64,000 nt of DNA. Origin: JAGNXB01 sp942490895 (GTDB lineage: Bacteria; Bacteroidota; Bacteroidia; Chitinophagales; Saprospiraceae). Position 1 is the first letter of the stretch; each line of letters starts with the position of its first letter. The notes beneath the pieces are model-generated. The model was not told the DNA's origin. It saw only the letters and a program-made list of their open reading frames with translations, and made no database searches. The position numbers and the translations under genes are program-made. The stretch lies in assembly GCA_942490895.1 (NCBI GenBank), contig CALNZC010000021.1, positions 1 to 64,000 on the forward strand, given 5' to 3'. Of the stretch, positions 1 through 9,086 are shown in pieces.

Positions 1-3000
1 CAACAACACCTGGCCCGATTCGAGAAAGACGTTCTGGCCAAATTGAATCCTGACCAACGACAGGCTGTCGATCAGATCGAAGGACCGGTGATGGTGATCG
101 CCGGTCCGGGAACAGGAAAAACCCAACTTTTAGCCGCCCGTATTGGCAATATTCTGAGGCTGACAGATACTGATCCCCGGGAGATCCTGTGTCTGACCTA
201 TACCGAAGCCGGGGCAACGGCCATGCGTCAGCGGCTCATCCAGTTTATCGGGCCAGAAGGATATCGGGTACCGGTCCATACGTTTCATGGATTCTGCAAT
301 GTGGTCATCCAGGAGAATCCGGCCCGATTTGGCGGCTATCGTGAACTCCAGCCCCTGACCGATCTGGAAGGGCGAGAACTCCTGAAAAAACTGATCGATT
401 CACTCCCAGCTGAACATCCCCTGCGTCGGTTGCGGGGGGATTTTTATTATGAGGTACCCCGTCTGTCCCGTCTGTTCAGCACCATGAAGCAGGAAGATCT
501 ATCACCAGATCAGATCAGCGAAGCAATTGACCTGTATCTAGAGGAGCTGCCCACGAGAGAGGGCTATTTCTACAAGCGGAAATACAAGCAGTTTGAAGCA
601 GGAGACCCCAAGGAGTCTGCCATCCAGGCGGAGACCAAACGCATGGAAGATACCCGCATCGCTGCTCGACTGCTACCCGATTTCCAGGCGCTGCTGGAAG
701 AAAAAGGCCGTTACGATTTTTCGGATATGTTGCGGTGGGTCCATCTGGCATTTAACGAAGACACTGAGCTACTCCGCACCTACCAGGAACGTTATCTCTA
801 CCTGCTGGTGGATGAGTATCAGGATACGTCAGGATTACAAAATGGGATCCTTTACCAGCTTGCCGATTTTTGGCAGGAACCCAACCTCTTTGTGGTGGGA
901 GATGACGATCAAGCCATCTACCGCTTCCAGGGGGCCAGCATGCAGAACATCCTGGATTTTCACCACCGATTCAGGCCCGCTCCATTTATCCTGAAGGAGA
1001 ATTATCGTTCCGGCCAGGCCCTGTTGGATGCCAGCAACGCTCTGATCTCCCAAAACCTGGGCCGGCTGAATGAAAAGCTGGGGCTCGAAAAGAAATTAGA
1101 GGCTAAAAATACCAAGCTACCCCAACCGGGAGTCGCACCTCAATTGCTGGAGTTTGGAACCAGTACCGGAGAGGAAGCCTGGATCGTAGATCGAATCCAA
1201 AGCTTATTAGATTCGGGTGTCCCTGCTCCAGAGATGGCGGTACTCTATCGCAATCATAAACATGCAGACAACCTCATCCGGCTCTGTCGCCAACGCGGCA
1301 TCCCGGTCAGCCAGCAACGACAGGAAAATATTCTGCATGATCCATTTATTCAAAGTCTACTGGAAATCCTGGCCTATATCCAGGGTGAATACAATCAACC
1401 CTTCAGTGAAGAACTGCGGCTGGTTGAAATTCTGCATTACAGGTATTTCGGTATCGCACCATTGGATGTAGCTCGACTTCTGCGATACATGAAACAGAAT
1501 TATGCCGCCCATAAAATGGATCCGTCCAGAAAATTACTCAGGTGGCGAGACCTATTGGCTTCTGAAGCATTGTTATCGCAAACTGGTGTTTCAGATATCG
1601 CGGCTATTTCCGCCATCTCCAGTCATCTGGAATACTGGATCGGGCATTTTAAGGAGATGACCATCCAGAGCTTATTCGAACGTATTCTGACCCGTGGTGG
1701 AGTCCTGGCTTCCATTTTGGGCGATCCTCAAAAACGACGTCTGCTTGAATTGGTCACCACACTTTTCGATTATATCAAAGCAGAAACCTCCAGTGACCCC
1801 AAGGTCGAATTATCGAAAATACTGAAACAGTTTGCGGATATGGTGGAGGGCAATATAGCCTTGCCGTATGTCCACTATATTGGCAATGCAGAAGGCATTC
1901 CCTTCAGTACGATTCACTCCGCTAAAGGACTGGAATGGTCGCATGTATTTATGATCGCCAGTTCAGCAAAAAACTGGGCCGGACAGACAGGTGGACGTGA
2001 TTATAAATTCCCGGACACCCTGCAACGGAATACAGAAGCCACTGACGAACAGAATGCGGAGGAAGAGCGCCGCCTGTTTTTTGTGGGCATGACTCGAGCC
2101 AAAGAAGGTTTGTCCATCAGCTATGCCCAGGATCAGAAAAATGCCCGAACAAAAAAGACGGGAACGAACGACCTGGCGGCACCTTTTATGTGGGAGTTGC
2201 ATGAACAGGGGCAGCTTCCTATCCAATCGCTGGATATGCCAGCTGAATCTCGCGAAGATGCCCTGGAAGCCCTTTTACATCCCCTGGATGAGAATCCTGC
2301 TTTACTGGAAGAAGGCTGGCTGAAGGAGCAGGTCAGCAACTTCGTGATGAGCGTAACTGCTTTGAATAAATATCTGGTGTGCCCACGATCGTTTTATTAT
2401 GAAAATATATTGCGGGTCCCTTCTGGCAGAAATCGATATATGGGGTATGGCAGCGCCGTGCACTTTGCGCTGGAAACCGTTTTTCGTAAAAACACCCTAC
2501 TGGAAGGAGATGTGACGGAGCAATTACTCAGCGCCTTCGAACAAGGCATGAATCGATATCAATCACACTTTACAGAAATCGAGTTTGAGAATACAATTGA
2601 ACATGGCAAACAGGTACTTCCCTGGTATGTGGGAGAAGCCATGCCGATCTGGAAGCAGGCGGAAAAAACAGAAGTAGAAAAAGCCATTCGCCAAGTGGAG
2701 TGGGAAGGATTTCCGATCGGCGGAAAATTGGATAAAGTGGAGCACTATCAAGATGGCCTAATCGTGGTTGATTATAAAACAGGAAATCCTGCCAATGCTA
2801 AAAAGAAATTAAACAGGCCGGGCGAAGATTGGAGAGAAGAGCCCGGTGGCGATTACTGGCGCCAAATTGTTTTCTACCATATGCTGGTGACCGCAGATCG
2901 AACACTAACCACAAAAATGAAAGCCGGCGTCATGGAGTTTATTGAGCCGAACAGCAAGGAACAATTAGAACGAGCCACCATAGAGGTGACGCCGGAGGAT

Positions 3001-3180
3001 CTGTCCATCGTCGGTGAGCAACTCGCCTATGCATTTGAAGGGATTCGCAATCTGGAATTCAGCAAGGGATGTCATGAACCCAACTGCTTCTGGTGCAATC
3101 TGGTTGACCATCATGTTCTGGCAGACAGTATTACTCCAGGTGGAGAAGATCCTGATCTGGCGATGGACGAAAGTGCTTAA
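1..3180 (+). CDS. UvrD/PcrA-like helicase fused to Fe-S PD-(D/E)XK nuclease (5'-truncated by window edge)
   Basis: ATP-dependent superfamily 1 DNA helicase with a C-terminal nuclease, the kind of enzyme that works in recombinational repair. The frame is open from base 1, so the real start lies to the left; the TTG at 43 is not convincing because coding-like sequence precedes it. Counting from 43, Walker A GPGTGKT is at residues 21-27, motif II DEYQD near 257, motif III GDDDQAIYRFQG near 286, motif V TIHSAKGLEW near 623 and motif VI FVGMTRA near 681. The nuclease has GKLDKVEHY near 894 and VVDYKTG near 909. Four cysteines, one at about 781 (YLVCPRSF) and three at about 1010, 1015 and 1018 (CHEPNCFWC), match the iron-sulfur staple of AddB/AdnB-type nuclease domains. 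No partner subunit is visible here. Family assignment is firm; the exact pathway is inferred. Confidence 0.93.
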   Translation, partial: QQHLARFEKDVLAKLNPDQRQAVDQIEGPVMVIAGPGTGKTQLLAARIGNILRLTDTDPREILCLTYTEAGATAMRQRLIQFIGPEGYRVPVHTFHGFCNVVIQENPARFGGYRELQPLTDLEGRELLKKLIDSLPAEHPLRRLRGDFYYEVPRLSRLFSTMKQEDLSPDQISEAIDLYLEELPTREGYFYKRKYKQFEAGDPKESAIQAETKRMEDTRIAARLLPDFQALLEEKGRYDFSDMLRWVHLAFNEDTELLRTYQERYLYLLVDEYQDTSGLQNGILYQLADFWQEPNLFVVGDDDQAIYRFQGASMQNILDFHHRFRPAPFILKENYRSGQALLDASNALISQNLGRLNEKLGLEKKLEAKNTKLPQPGVAPQLLEFGTSTGEEAWIVDRIQSLLDSGVPAPEMAVLYRNHKHADNLIRLCRQRGIPVSQQRQENILHDPFIQSLLEILAYIQGEYNQPFSEELRLVEILHYRYFGIAPLDVARLLRYMKQNYAAHKMDPSRKLLRWRDLLASEALLSQTGVSDIAAISAISSHLEYWIGHFKEMTIQSLFERILTRGGVLASILGDPQKRRLLELVTTLFDYIKAETSSDPKVELSKILKQFADMVEGNIALPYVHYIGNAEGIPFSTIHSAKGLEWSHVFMIASSAKNWAGQTGGRDYKFPDTLQRNTEATDEQNAEEERRLFFVGMTRAKEGLSISYAQDQKNARTKKTGTNDLAAPFMWELHEQGQLPIQSLDMPAESREDALEALLHPLDENPALLEEGWLKEQVSNFVMSVTALNKYLVCPRSFYYENILRVPSGRNRYMGYGSAVHFALETVFRKNTLLEGDVTEQLLSAFEQGMNRYQSHFTEIEFENTIEHGKQVLPWYVGEAMPIWKQAEKTEVEKAIRQVEWEGFPIGGKLDKVEHYQDGLIVVDYKTGNPANAKKKLNRPGEDWREEPGGDYWRQIVFYHMLVTADRTLTTKMKAGVMEFIEPNSKEQLERATIEVTPEDLSIVGEQLAYAFEGIRNLEFSKGCHEPNCFWCNLVDHHVLADSITPGGEDPDLAMDESA

Positions 3181-3248
3181 TATATTCTGATTTCACCCTT
3201 GTCAAAAGACTCAGGGCATTGGATGCCACAGAAGCATCTGGCTATGCC

Positions 3249-3858
3249 TTATTCGGGCTCTCTGAGGATGCCATACAGCTCCATACCTTTTTTCACCAGG
3301 TGGGCCATATCCGTTGGTTCTAATAATGCGCGCTTTTTATAGATCGCCAGGTAATACCCCAAGCCTTCTACGGTCCATTCCCGGTTGATGCGGAACATAC
3401 GGGCAAACTGAGGGGTCAGAAGTAATTGGCGAATGAGGTCTTCGTCCTCTCCTTGCAGGAGGTTCTGATCAGAAAAGGCTTTGTCTTCTGAAAAATCAAT
3501 ATCCTGCATGCCCAACCATGTGCCGATGCGGTCAAAAAAGTTTTCAGGGCGCAGGAAGAAGTCGGGTAAGGCCAGGTCTTTGGCTTGAATGAAAAAAACC
3601 GTTTGATAAAGTCGTCGTGAATGATTTCCTGCTGGCTTCTTCCAGGTAAAATCAAAGGTCATCAGGGTGGAATTCAGCAACGGGTCTACTCGTCGCGCCA
3701 CGTTGTGGATCTCCTTCGAAAATCCGTTGATAAAACCGAAATGATTTCAACAGAGCTGCATCTGAGAAGTCGTCCGTGCCAATAAACTGGAAATCCAGGG
3801 TACCTGCGAGGCGGCGTAAGGCATCTGTCCTGGTAGATGTAAGCTTGCGAGAGATCAT
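3249..3858 (-). pseudogene. Uncharacterised cytosolic protein, frameshifted
   Basis: Two overlapping minus-strand reading frames join into one protein of about 203 residues if one T is added to the T run at 3719-3722. The first frame ends its sensible part at FRFYQRIF and the second continues SKEIHNVARRVDPL, which otherwise has no start of its own except a GTG at 3701. The rest reads as a normal soluble protein (RRLYQTVFFIQAKDLALPDF, then DIDFSEDKAFSDQNLLQG, then WTVEGLGYYLAIYKK). It resembles a widespread family of unknown function; I do not assign a role. The start at 3858 is the first ATG after non-coding-looking sequence. It converges with the helicase gene. Either a real frameshift or a one-base error in the assembly. 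Confidence 0.6.
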
Positions 3859-4242
3859 GGAATGAAGGTACGGAAAGGGGGAGAAATGAGTATACATCGA
3901 TGATCCTCCAGCAAGCATGGGTTCTATATATCCACAAATCAATTCCAGTCGGCATGCTTTAGCCACAAGAATATGCTTTACACTTTATTTGACTCCCCTA
4001 TTCATACGCAGAGATTCTTGCAGAATAATAAACGCATGAGGCTGAAGCCATTTCAATTGTTTCTTTACACCCCGCGGCTGAAGCTGGAGGCTATTGACCA
4101 CTCCTTTTCCTTTTATCCAACACTCTACCTACTTGGATATCTTGAATTCGCCAGCAGATATAACCCTGGCCAGGATATTCAATTGAACATACTGCCTTTT
4201 CCGGCAGTTAAAGAGTATTTAATCATCATTCTGCAATCAATA

Positions 4243-4295
4243 GCCCCGGGCTTTGGCCCGGGGTTTCGTTCAACCACAAACTCGGCTTCAGCCGA
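4243..4295. repeat. Double-hairpin intergenic element
   Basis: The 430-base stretch from 3967 to 4395 holds no convincing gene. It contains two back-to-back hairpins: an 8-bp perfect stem CCCCGGGC/GCCCGGGG at 4244-4263, then TCGGCT/AGCCGA at 4282-4295. There is no T tract, so it is not an obvious terminator. It could be a REP-like dispersed intergenic palindrome or an mRNA end structure for the convergent transcripts. Confidence 0.5.
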
Positions 4296-4395
4296 ATGAA
4301 TATACTTTCCTATCAATTTGAATCCCCAACAGATAAAAGGTGAATTTATCGTTGTAGAGAAATTAATACAACCTATGGAGATGAAGACCAGGAAA

Positions 4396-4983
4396 TCACC
4401 CCAGCTCACGCCAGCGGGCGAGGTATTTGGCAACCAGGTCAAATTCGACATTGCAGAGGTCGCCAGGCATCAATGTGCCAAAAGTAGTATGATCGATCGT
4501 GTAGGAATGATCGTCAGCAGAAAAAGTATCCCGGGTCGGCTGAATAACGGTAAGGCTGACCCCATTAATACAGACCGATCCCTTGTCGATCAGTAAATGT
4601 GCCGACGCTGGATCAAAATGAAATGTAAACCACCAGCTACCATCCCGATCTTCACGATGGGTACAGGTCATCACACCATCCACATGACCTTGAACCAGGT
4701 GCCCATCCAACCGATGCTGGAGGGAAACAGCCCGTTCGAGATTGACTGGACTCCCGACCTGTATATTCCGAAAATGACTCCGCTCCAGACTTTCAGCAAC
4801 CAGCGTGACTGAATGTTGCCCCGGCTTGATATTGGTAACTGTCAAGCAAACACCATCATGGGCAATACTCTGATCGATCTTCAACTCATCCGAAATTGCT
4901 GAACTCACCCAAAGATGTACGTTGGTCCCTTCTTTTTCGACAGCCTCAATCTGACCGATGCATTCAATAATTCCTGTAAACAT
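4396..4983 (-). CDS. ribE: Riboflavin synthase alpha chain
   Basis: Catalyses the last step of riboflavin biosynthesis, dismutating two molecules of 6,7-dimethyl-8-ribityllumazine. The 195-residue length is normal. The N-terminus MFTGIIECIGQI is the family hallmark, and two lumazine-binding barrel repeats are visible: residues 1-95 with DGVCLTVT, and 96-195 with LDGHLVQGHVDG and the second INGVSLTV. The initial MFTG start is strongly conserved, which fixes the start at 4983. It lies 65 bases downstream of the large T9SS protein gene on the same strand, with no other riboflavin gene nearby. No FMN riboswitch is seen upstream. Very confident. Confidence 0.96.
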   Translation of the reverse strand: MFTGIIECIGQIEAVEKEGTNVHLWVSSAISDELKIDQSIAHDGVCLTVTNIKPGQHSVTLVAESLERSHFRNIQVGSPVNLERAVSLQHRLDGHLVQGHVDGVMTCTHREDRDGSWWFTFHFDPASAHLLIDKGSVCINGVSLTVIQPTRDTFSADDHSYTIDHTTFGTLMPGDLCNVEFDLVAKYLARWRELG

Positions 4984-5048
4984 GATTCTTCATATTTATA
5001 CTTCAGCAGGGCATGTTCATTCCAGATCTTTCGAAGATGATCAACCGA

Positions 5049-7802
5049 TCAGGGCCGAAGGATTTGAATATATCCCTCTAATAAATTTTGCGCTGGTACG
5101 ATGCCTTGCACACGCTGTTCAAATACTTTACAGACATAAAAATAGGTCCCGTCAGCACACTCCTTTCCCGACTGATCACGTCCATCCCAAAGGATATCCG
5201 GATCTGTGGTTTCGAAGACCAGCCCCCCCCATCGGTTAAACACTTTCAGATCGATCTGCTCAATAAATCGATAGGGATATGGCTTAAACAAGTCATTCTG
5301 ATTATCGCCATTGGGAGTAAAGGTATTGGGCAGTTCATAGTCCGGACAATTATCGACACAAACGACATTACTCGGAAATGACACATTGCCAAGAGAGTCC
5401 AATGCCACCACTGAATAACATCCGGCTAATCCGATATCCGGTCGATGAATCTCTGTTGTATCCGCAGCAGAAAAGAGCTCGCTCACCAGGAAGCTTTGAT
5501 CCTCCCCCGGGGGACGGAAATAGATCTGATATCCTGCAACATCAGAAACCTCCGGGCAAATCGACAACGGACTGATCCAGGTCAATTCATTTTCGAGAAT
5601 ATCCGGAAACGGTCCTTCAAATAAACTGTCGCAAACATTGCTGACCGACAGGACAGGCGGACATGGTGGCACCGTATCCAGGGGAACACCACATGTTTCC
5701 TGAGAAAGGTTAATCAAGGTATCTGGCAAATTATCGATCCCGTATTCTCCGAATGATCGAATGCGATAACAATACTCTTCACCATTGATCAGGCCGAGGT
5801 CCAAATATTCCGGAGTGGTGGTTATGGCCAATGGCTCCCATATTGATGACATGGTGTTCAATCGCTCTACCTGATATTGATAGTTGATCCAGGGGACTTC
5901 CTCCTCCCAGGAAAGGAGGTTGCGTTGATCTGTAGACGCTACGGTCAGAAAAATAGAGGATGCCGCTGCGGAAGCGCCAAGCAATTCATCTGCCGGGCCG
6001 GTATAAAATTCAATCTGATAAGTGTAGGGGGAGGTTTGTGTGTTCAGCGCCACATCAAATTGAACTGCTGTATCATTCGCGGTTGAATAAGTCGGCGCAC
6101 TAAAGTCGCCTCCCAGTACAGGTGTCCAGTTAGAAGTGCCAATGCCCGGAGATCGCAGCAAACGATAGCGGTATGGCCCGGGGTAGAGCAAGGTGTCCAG
6201 ATCAGGAATGCGTGGCTTACTCCAGACGATCTCCATCTCTCCTGTAGTAAGGTCAGTCGACTCGACGCTGACCGCAGTCAGCAAGGGAAGGTTTCTGCTC
6301 AATTGGACACATACCTCTTTTGAAGGCAGACTCTCCACCTGATTAAACGGATTACCGGCAGAGGAGAGTCGAGCAAAATCGGCGACAATCCGATAGCAAT
6401 AGGTCCGTCCCGCTTCAACATCGGTATCGACAAAGGCATAGCGGCCATTGATCACCGTTTTTTGCTTAAAGGCGATCCGGGTATAACCTTTACCCGATAA
6501 TCCAGTAGTGCACGTATCTATTGGAAACGGGTTGCTTCCAATTCGACGCCAAACCGAAAACCCCCGGAAGAATTCATCGGCTGCATCTTCACATTTGTAC
6601 GGACTTTCCCAGGTCACGGTGACGGTATCCTTCCCCGGGTTGGCCTTCACATCCAGAGGTGGAGGACCCACCACTTTGATCAATAAGGTATGCAGATCTG
6701 CAAGTGGTGAAGTCGCATCATTATCTACCGCCTTGAAGACCACCGAATAGGGCTGCTTTGAGATCTCCTCACAAACGGTCGGCCAGAAAAAAGATCCCGA
6801 AACGGGTGGAGAAACGGCATTGGGCGGGGCAAAGAATTTGGCTGGTGAGAACGGGTCGATAAAGGGGCCGCCCAATGCCGTTAACAACACGAGTTGTCCG
6901 GCATCGAGATCTGTGGCCAGGACCTCCAGCTCAAGGGTATCGCCGGCAATCACACAGATCTCCTCCAGGGTCTCAATCACAGGTGGATTGTTGTCACAGT
7001 CTTTCACCAGAACCTGCATATCCCGGATAATGGTATCGAGTGCAACACCATTGCGATATTCCACAATGATCATGGCGATATTGTATTCACCGGCGACCAA
7101 AGGGGTCTCCCAGCGCAACTCGCCTGTCACCGGATTCAATGTAATCGAATTGGGGCCACCAGAACCGATCTGGTTAGGAAATTGATATTTGGGTACTGGT
7201 GTTCCCTGCTTCTGCAGCGGTACAATCAGGTGGTAAGACAGACTGTCATTATCCGGATCTGAGGCGTTTGGATTATGCACAAAGGTGCGTCCCACACACC
7301 CGAAGTCTATCGGTGGCTGGAGGAGAACCGGTGTGCTGTTACATCCCTGAAACTGAGGATTCAGAAAGGTGTAGATCGTTTCGATGTAAAATGGAATACT
7401 AACTGAGTTCGGATAATTGACATTGAGAATGTCATCGATCCTGTTCGGATCGTTCATGCTGATCCGATATGTTGCCCGGGCCGGATACACATGGATACCG
7501 ATGTACAGGTTCTTCTTGATATCATTGGCCAGTGCTTCGCCAAAGGGGATTCCTCCGGAGCCAATGGGCCCATTCGTTCTGTAAAGCCATTGTTTGGTCC
7601 CATCGCCCCATGAAACCTCCACGCTATCCCGGTCAGCAGCAACACTGGACGCTTTGGTGTAGGTGGTGACTGTCACACGCAGGGTCAATTCGCTGCAGTT
7701 ACCGATCTGTTCGACGGTAATCTCACCTGCCCGGTTGTGGGTGGCCCAGAGGCTCAATGGGAATACTAGAAGAAAGAAAAGGATCAGACGATTTGCCACC
7801 AT
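5049..7802 (-). CDS. Large secreted multidomain protein with T9SS type B (gliding-motility-associated) C-terminal domain
   Basis: 917 residues with a signal peptide (hydrophobic residues 5-19, cleavage near LWA-THNRAG). The N-terminal third looks like an immunoglobulin/PKD-like region with a cadherin-like stretch (NASDPDNDSLSY). The middle has several fibronectin type III-like modules (repeated YCYRI and LLSWEEEVPW patterns). The last 90 residues carry the type B sorting signal: LPNTFTPNGDNQNDLFKPY, FNRWGGLVFE and W-DGRDQSGKECADGTYFY. Such proteins are moved over the outer membrane by T9SS and attached to the surface or released, usually acting as adhesins or matrix proteins. No enzyme motif seen, so the function is unknown. 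It is the only type B cargo in the window. Confidence 0.9.
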   Translation of the reverse strand: MVANRLILFFLLVFPLSLWATHNRAGEITVEQIGNCSELTLRVTVTTYTKASSVAADRDSVEVSWGDGTKQWLYRTNGPIGSGGIPFGEALANDIKKNLYIGIHVYPARATYRISMNDPNRIDDILNVNYPNSVSIPFYIETIYTFLNPQFQGCNSTPVLLQPPIDFGCVGRTFVHNPNASDPDNDSLSYHLIVPLQKQGTPVPKYQFPNQIGSGGPNSITLNPVTGELRWETPLVAGEYNIAMIIVEYRNGVALDTIIRDMQVLVKDCDNNPPVIETLEEICVIAGDTLELEVLATDLDAGQLVLLTALGGPFIDPFSPAKFFAPPNAVSPPVSGSFFWPTVCEEISKQPYSVVFKAVDNDATSPLADLHTLLIKVVGPPPLDVKANPGKDTVTVTWESPYKCEDAADEFFRGFSVWRRIGSNPFPIDTCTTGLSGKGYTRIAFKQKTVINGRYAFVDTDVEAGRTYCYRIVADFARLSSAGNPFNQVESLPSKEVCVQLSRNLPLLTAVSVESTDLTTGEMEIVWSKPRIPDLDTLLYPGPYRYRLLRSPGIGTSNWTPVLGGDFSAPTYSTANDTAVQFDVALNTQTSPYTYQIEFYTGPADELLGASAAASSIFLTVASTDQRNLLSWEEEVPWINYQYQVERLNTMSSIWEPLAITTTPEYLDLGLINGEEYCYRIRSFGEYGIDNLPDTLINLSQETCGVPLDTVPPCPPVLSVSNVCDSLFEGPFPDILENELTWISPLSICPEVSDVAGYQIYFRPPGEDQSFLVSELFSAADTTEIHRPDIGLAGCYSVVALDSLGNVSFPSNVVCVDNCPDYELPNTFTPNGDNQNDLFKPYPYRFIEQIDLKVFNRWGGLVFETTDPDILWDGRDQSGKECADGTYFYVCKVFEQRVQGIVPAQNLLEGYIQILRP

Positions 7803-7832
7803 GGACCGAAAATATGGATTGCCAGGGATATA

Positions 7833-7860
7833 ACGGTCAAGAACCGAGTATGTTGACCGT
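7833..7860 (-). other. Intergenic hairpin
   Basis: An 8-bp perfect inverted repeat, ACGGTCAA and TTGACCGT, with a 12-base loop lies between the end of the GNAT-like gene and the start of the T9SS type B gene on the minus strand. There is no T tract, so it could be a weak terminator, an operator, or neither. Confidence 0.3.
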
Positions 7861-7910
7861 CAGCTTATGGGATTTGTCGCCCTGACACCAAAAATCAAGA
7901 ATGGATTTGA

Positions 7911-9029
7911 TCAAATTGTCTTCTTCCAGGCTCTTCTTGTCCGTACATGTTTTGGATCATACCGGCGCCACATAGCCTGGACCTGGGTATTGCCTTCTAG
8001 CTCAGGATTAGTTTCCACCCATCGGATACCAAAATCCATGAATGTCTCCATGACTTGCTGAAAGATCAGGGCATTGACTCCCTTATTGCGGTATTCGTCC
8101 GCTACACCGATGAGTAGCAGGTCAGCTGTATCGTTCCGACGAGTAGCCCGATATAAATGAAGCCAGCCAAAGGGAAACAGATTTCCACGACATCGTTGTA
8201 ACGCCTTCGAAAATGAAGGCATAGTAATCCCGAATCCGACAACTTGATCTTCCCCATCCAGGATAACAGCAAGGAATTCCGGTTTGAGGAAACGGATGAA
8301 TTGAAGGGTGATGGCTTCCGCCTCTGTTTCATCCAGAGGAACAAAGTCATAGAGGGTCCGATACGCTTCCCGGATCATGGAGAAGATACCATCTTTATAG
8401 GCCAGGATTTCTTTCCGTGAACGGAAACGCATCTGTCGCAGACCATACCGTTTCGAGAGCACATCACTTAGTCGATCCACCCGATCGGGGACCTCCGCAG
8501 GCATGGCGATGCGGTACTCCTTCCAATCCACATCCTTCTGAAAACCCAGCGCTTGCAAATGGTCGACATAATAGGCAGGGTTGTACAGTGTGACCATGGT
8601 CGGGAGGGTCTCAAATCCATGGACCAGCATTCCCGCCTTGTCGAGGTGTGTAAACCCTACCGGACCTTTGAGCTCAGTCATGCTTTGGTCTACTGCCCAG
8701 TCCTCAATGGCTCGAAGTAATAAGGTGGTCACCTCCAGATCATCGATGACATCCAGCCAGCCAAAACGTGCATGGTTCAGCCCGGTCGCTTCAACCTCCA
8801 GATCATGGATCATACCCGCAACACGTCCTACGATACGGCCCTCCCGATACGCAAGGAGGTAAATCGAGCGAACATGACGGAGGGTGGGGTTTTTCTGCCA
8901 ATGCAGGGTCGCCCACTCCATCAGGAATAAGGGTGGCACCCAAAATGGATGTTGTCGATACAGCTTTTCTGGAAACCGGATGAAAGCCTTCAGTTCGGCA
9001 TTTGTGCTGACCTCATGCAGGGTGATCAT
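7911..9029 (-). CDS. GNAT-like N-acyltransferase family protein
   Basis: 372 residues, soluble, no signal peptide. The N-terminal half (FWVPPLFLMEW, then VGRVAGMIH) and C-terminal half (DLLLIGVADEYRNKGVNALI, residues about 300-320) both look like GNAT folds. The C-terminal piece has the acyl-CoA-binding motif A pattern ending in K-G. Proteins of this type are common in Bacteroidota as uncharacterised N-acetyltransferase-like proteins; a substrate cannot be read from the sequence. It lies alone between two secreted-protein genes. Start is the only good ATG before the conserved ITLHEV segment. Confidence 0.75.
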   Translation of the reverse strand: MITLHEVSTNAELKAFIRFPEKLYRQHPFWVPPLFLMEWATLHWQKNPTLRHVRSIYLLAYREGRIVGRVAGMIHDLEVEATGLNHARFGWLDVIDDLEVTTLLLRAIEDWAVDQSMTELKGPVGFTHLDKAGMLVHGFETLPTMVTLYNPAYYVDHLQALGFQKDVDWKEYRIAMPAEVPDRVDRLSDVLSKRYGLRQMRFRSRKEILAYKDGIFSMIREAYRTLYDFVPLDETEAEAITLQFIRFLKPEFLAVILDGEDQVVGFGITMPSFSKALQRCRGNLFPFGWLHLYRATRRNDTADLLLIGVADEYRNKGVNALIFQQVMETFMDFGIRWVETNPELEGNTQVQAMWRRYDPKHVRTRRAWKKTI

Positions 9030-9086
9030 TTCATAAACATACTACACCAATGCCAGGGTTGAATGAGGCAGTCCTCAAAAAGCCGG

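Noticed and set aside
3973..4299. 108-codon plus-strand frame
   Set aside because: Runs through the double-hairpin repeat and has no conserved pattern.
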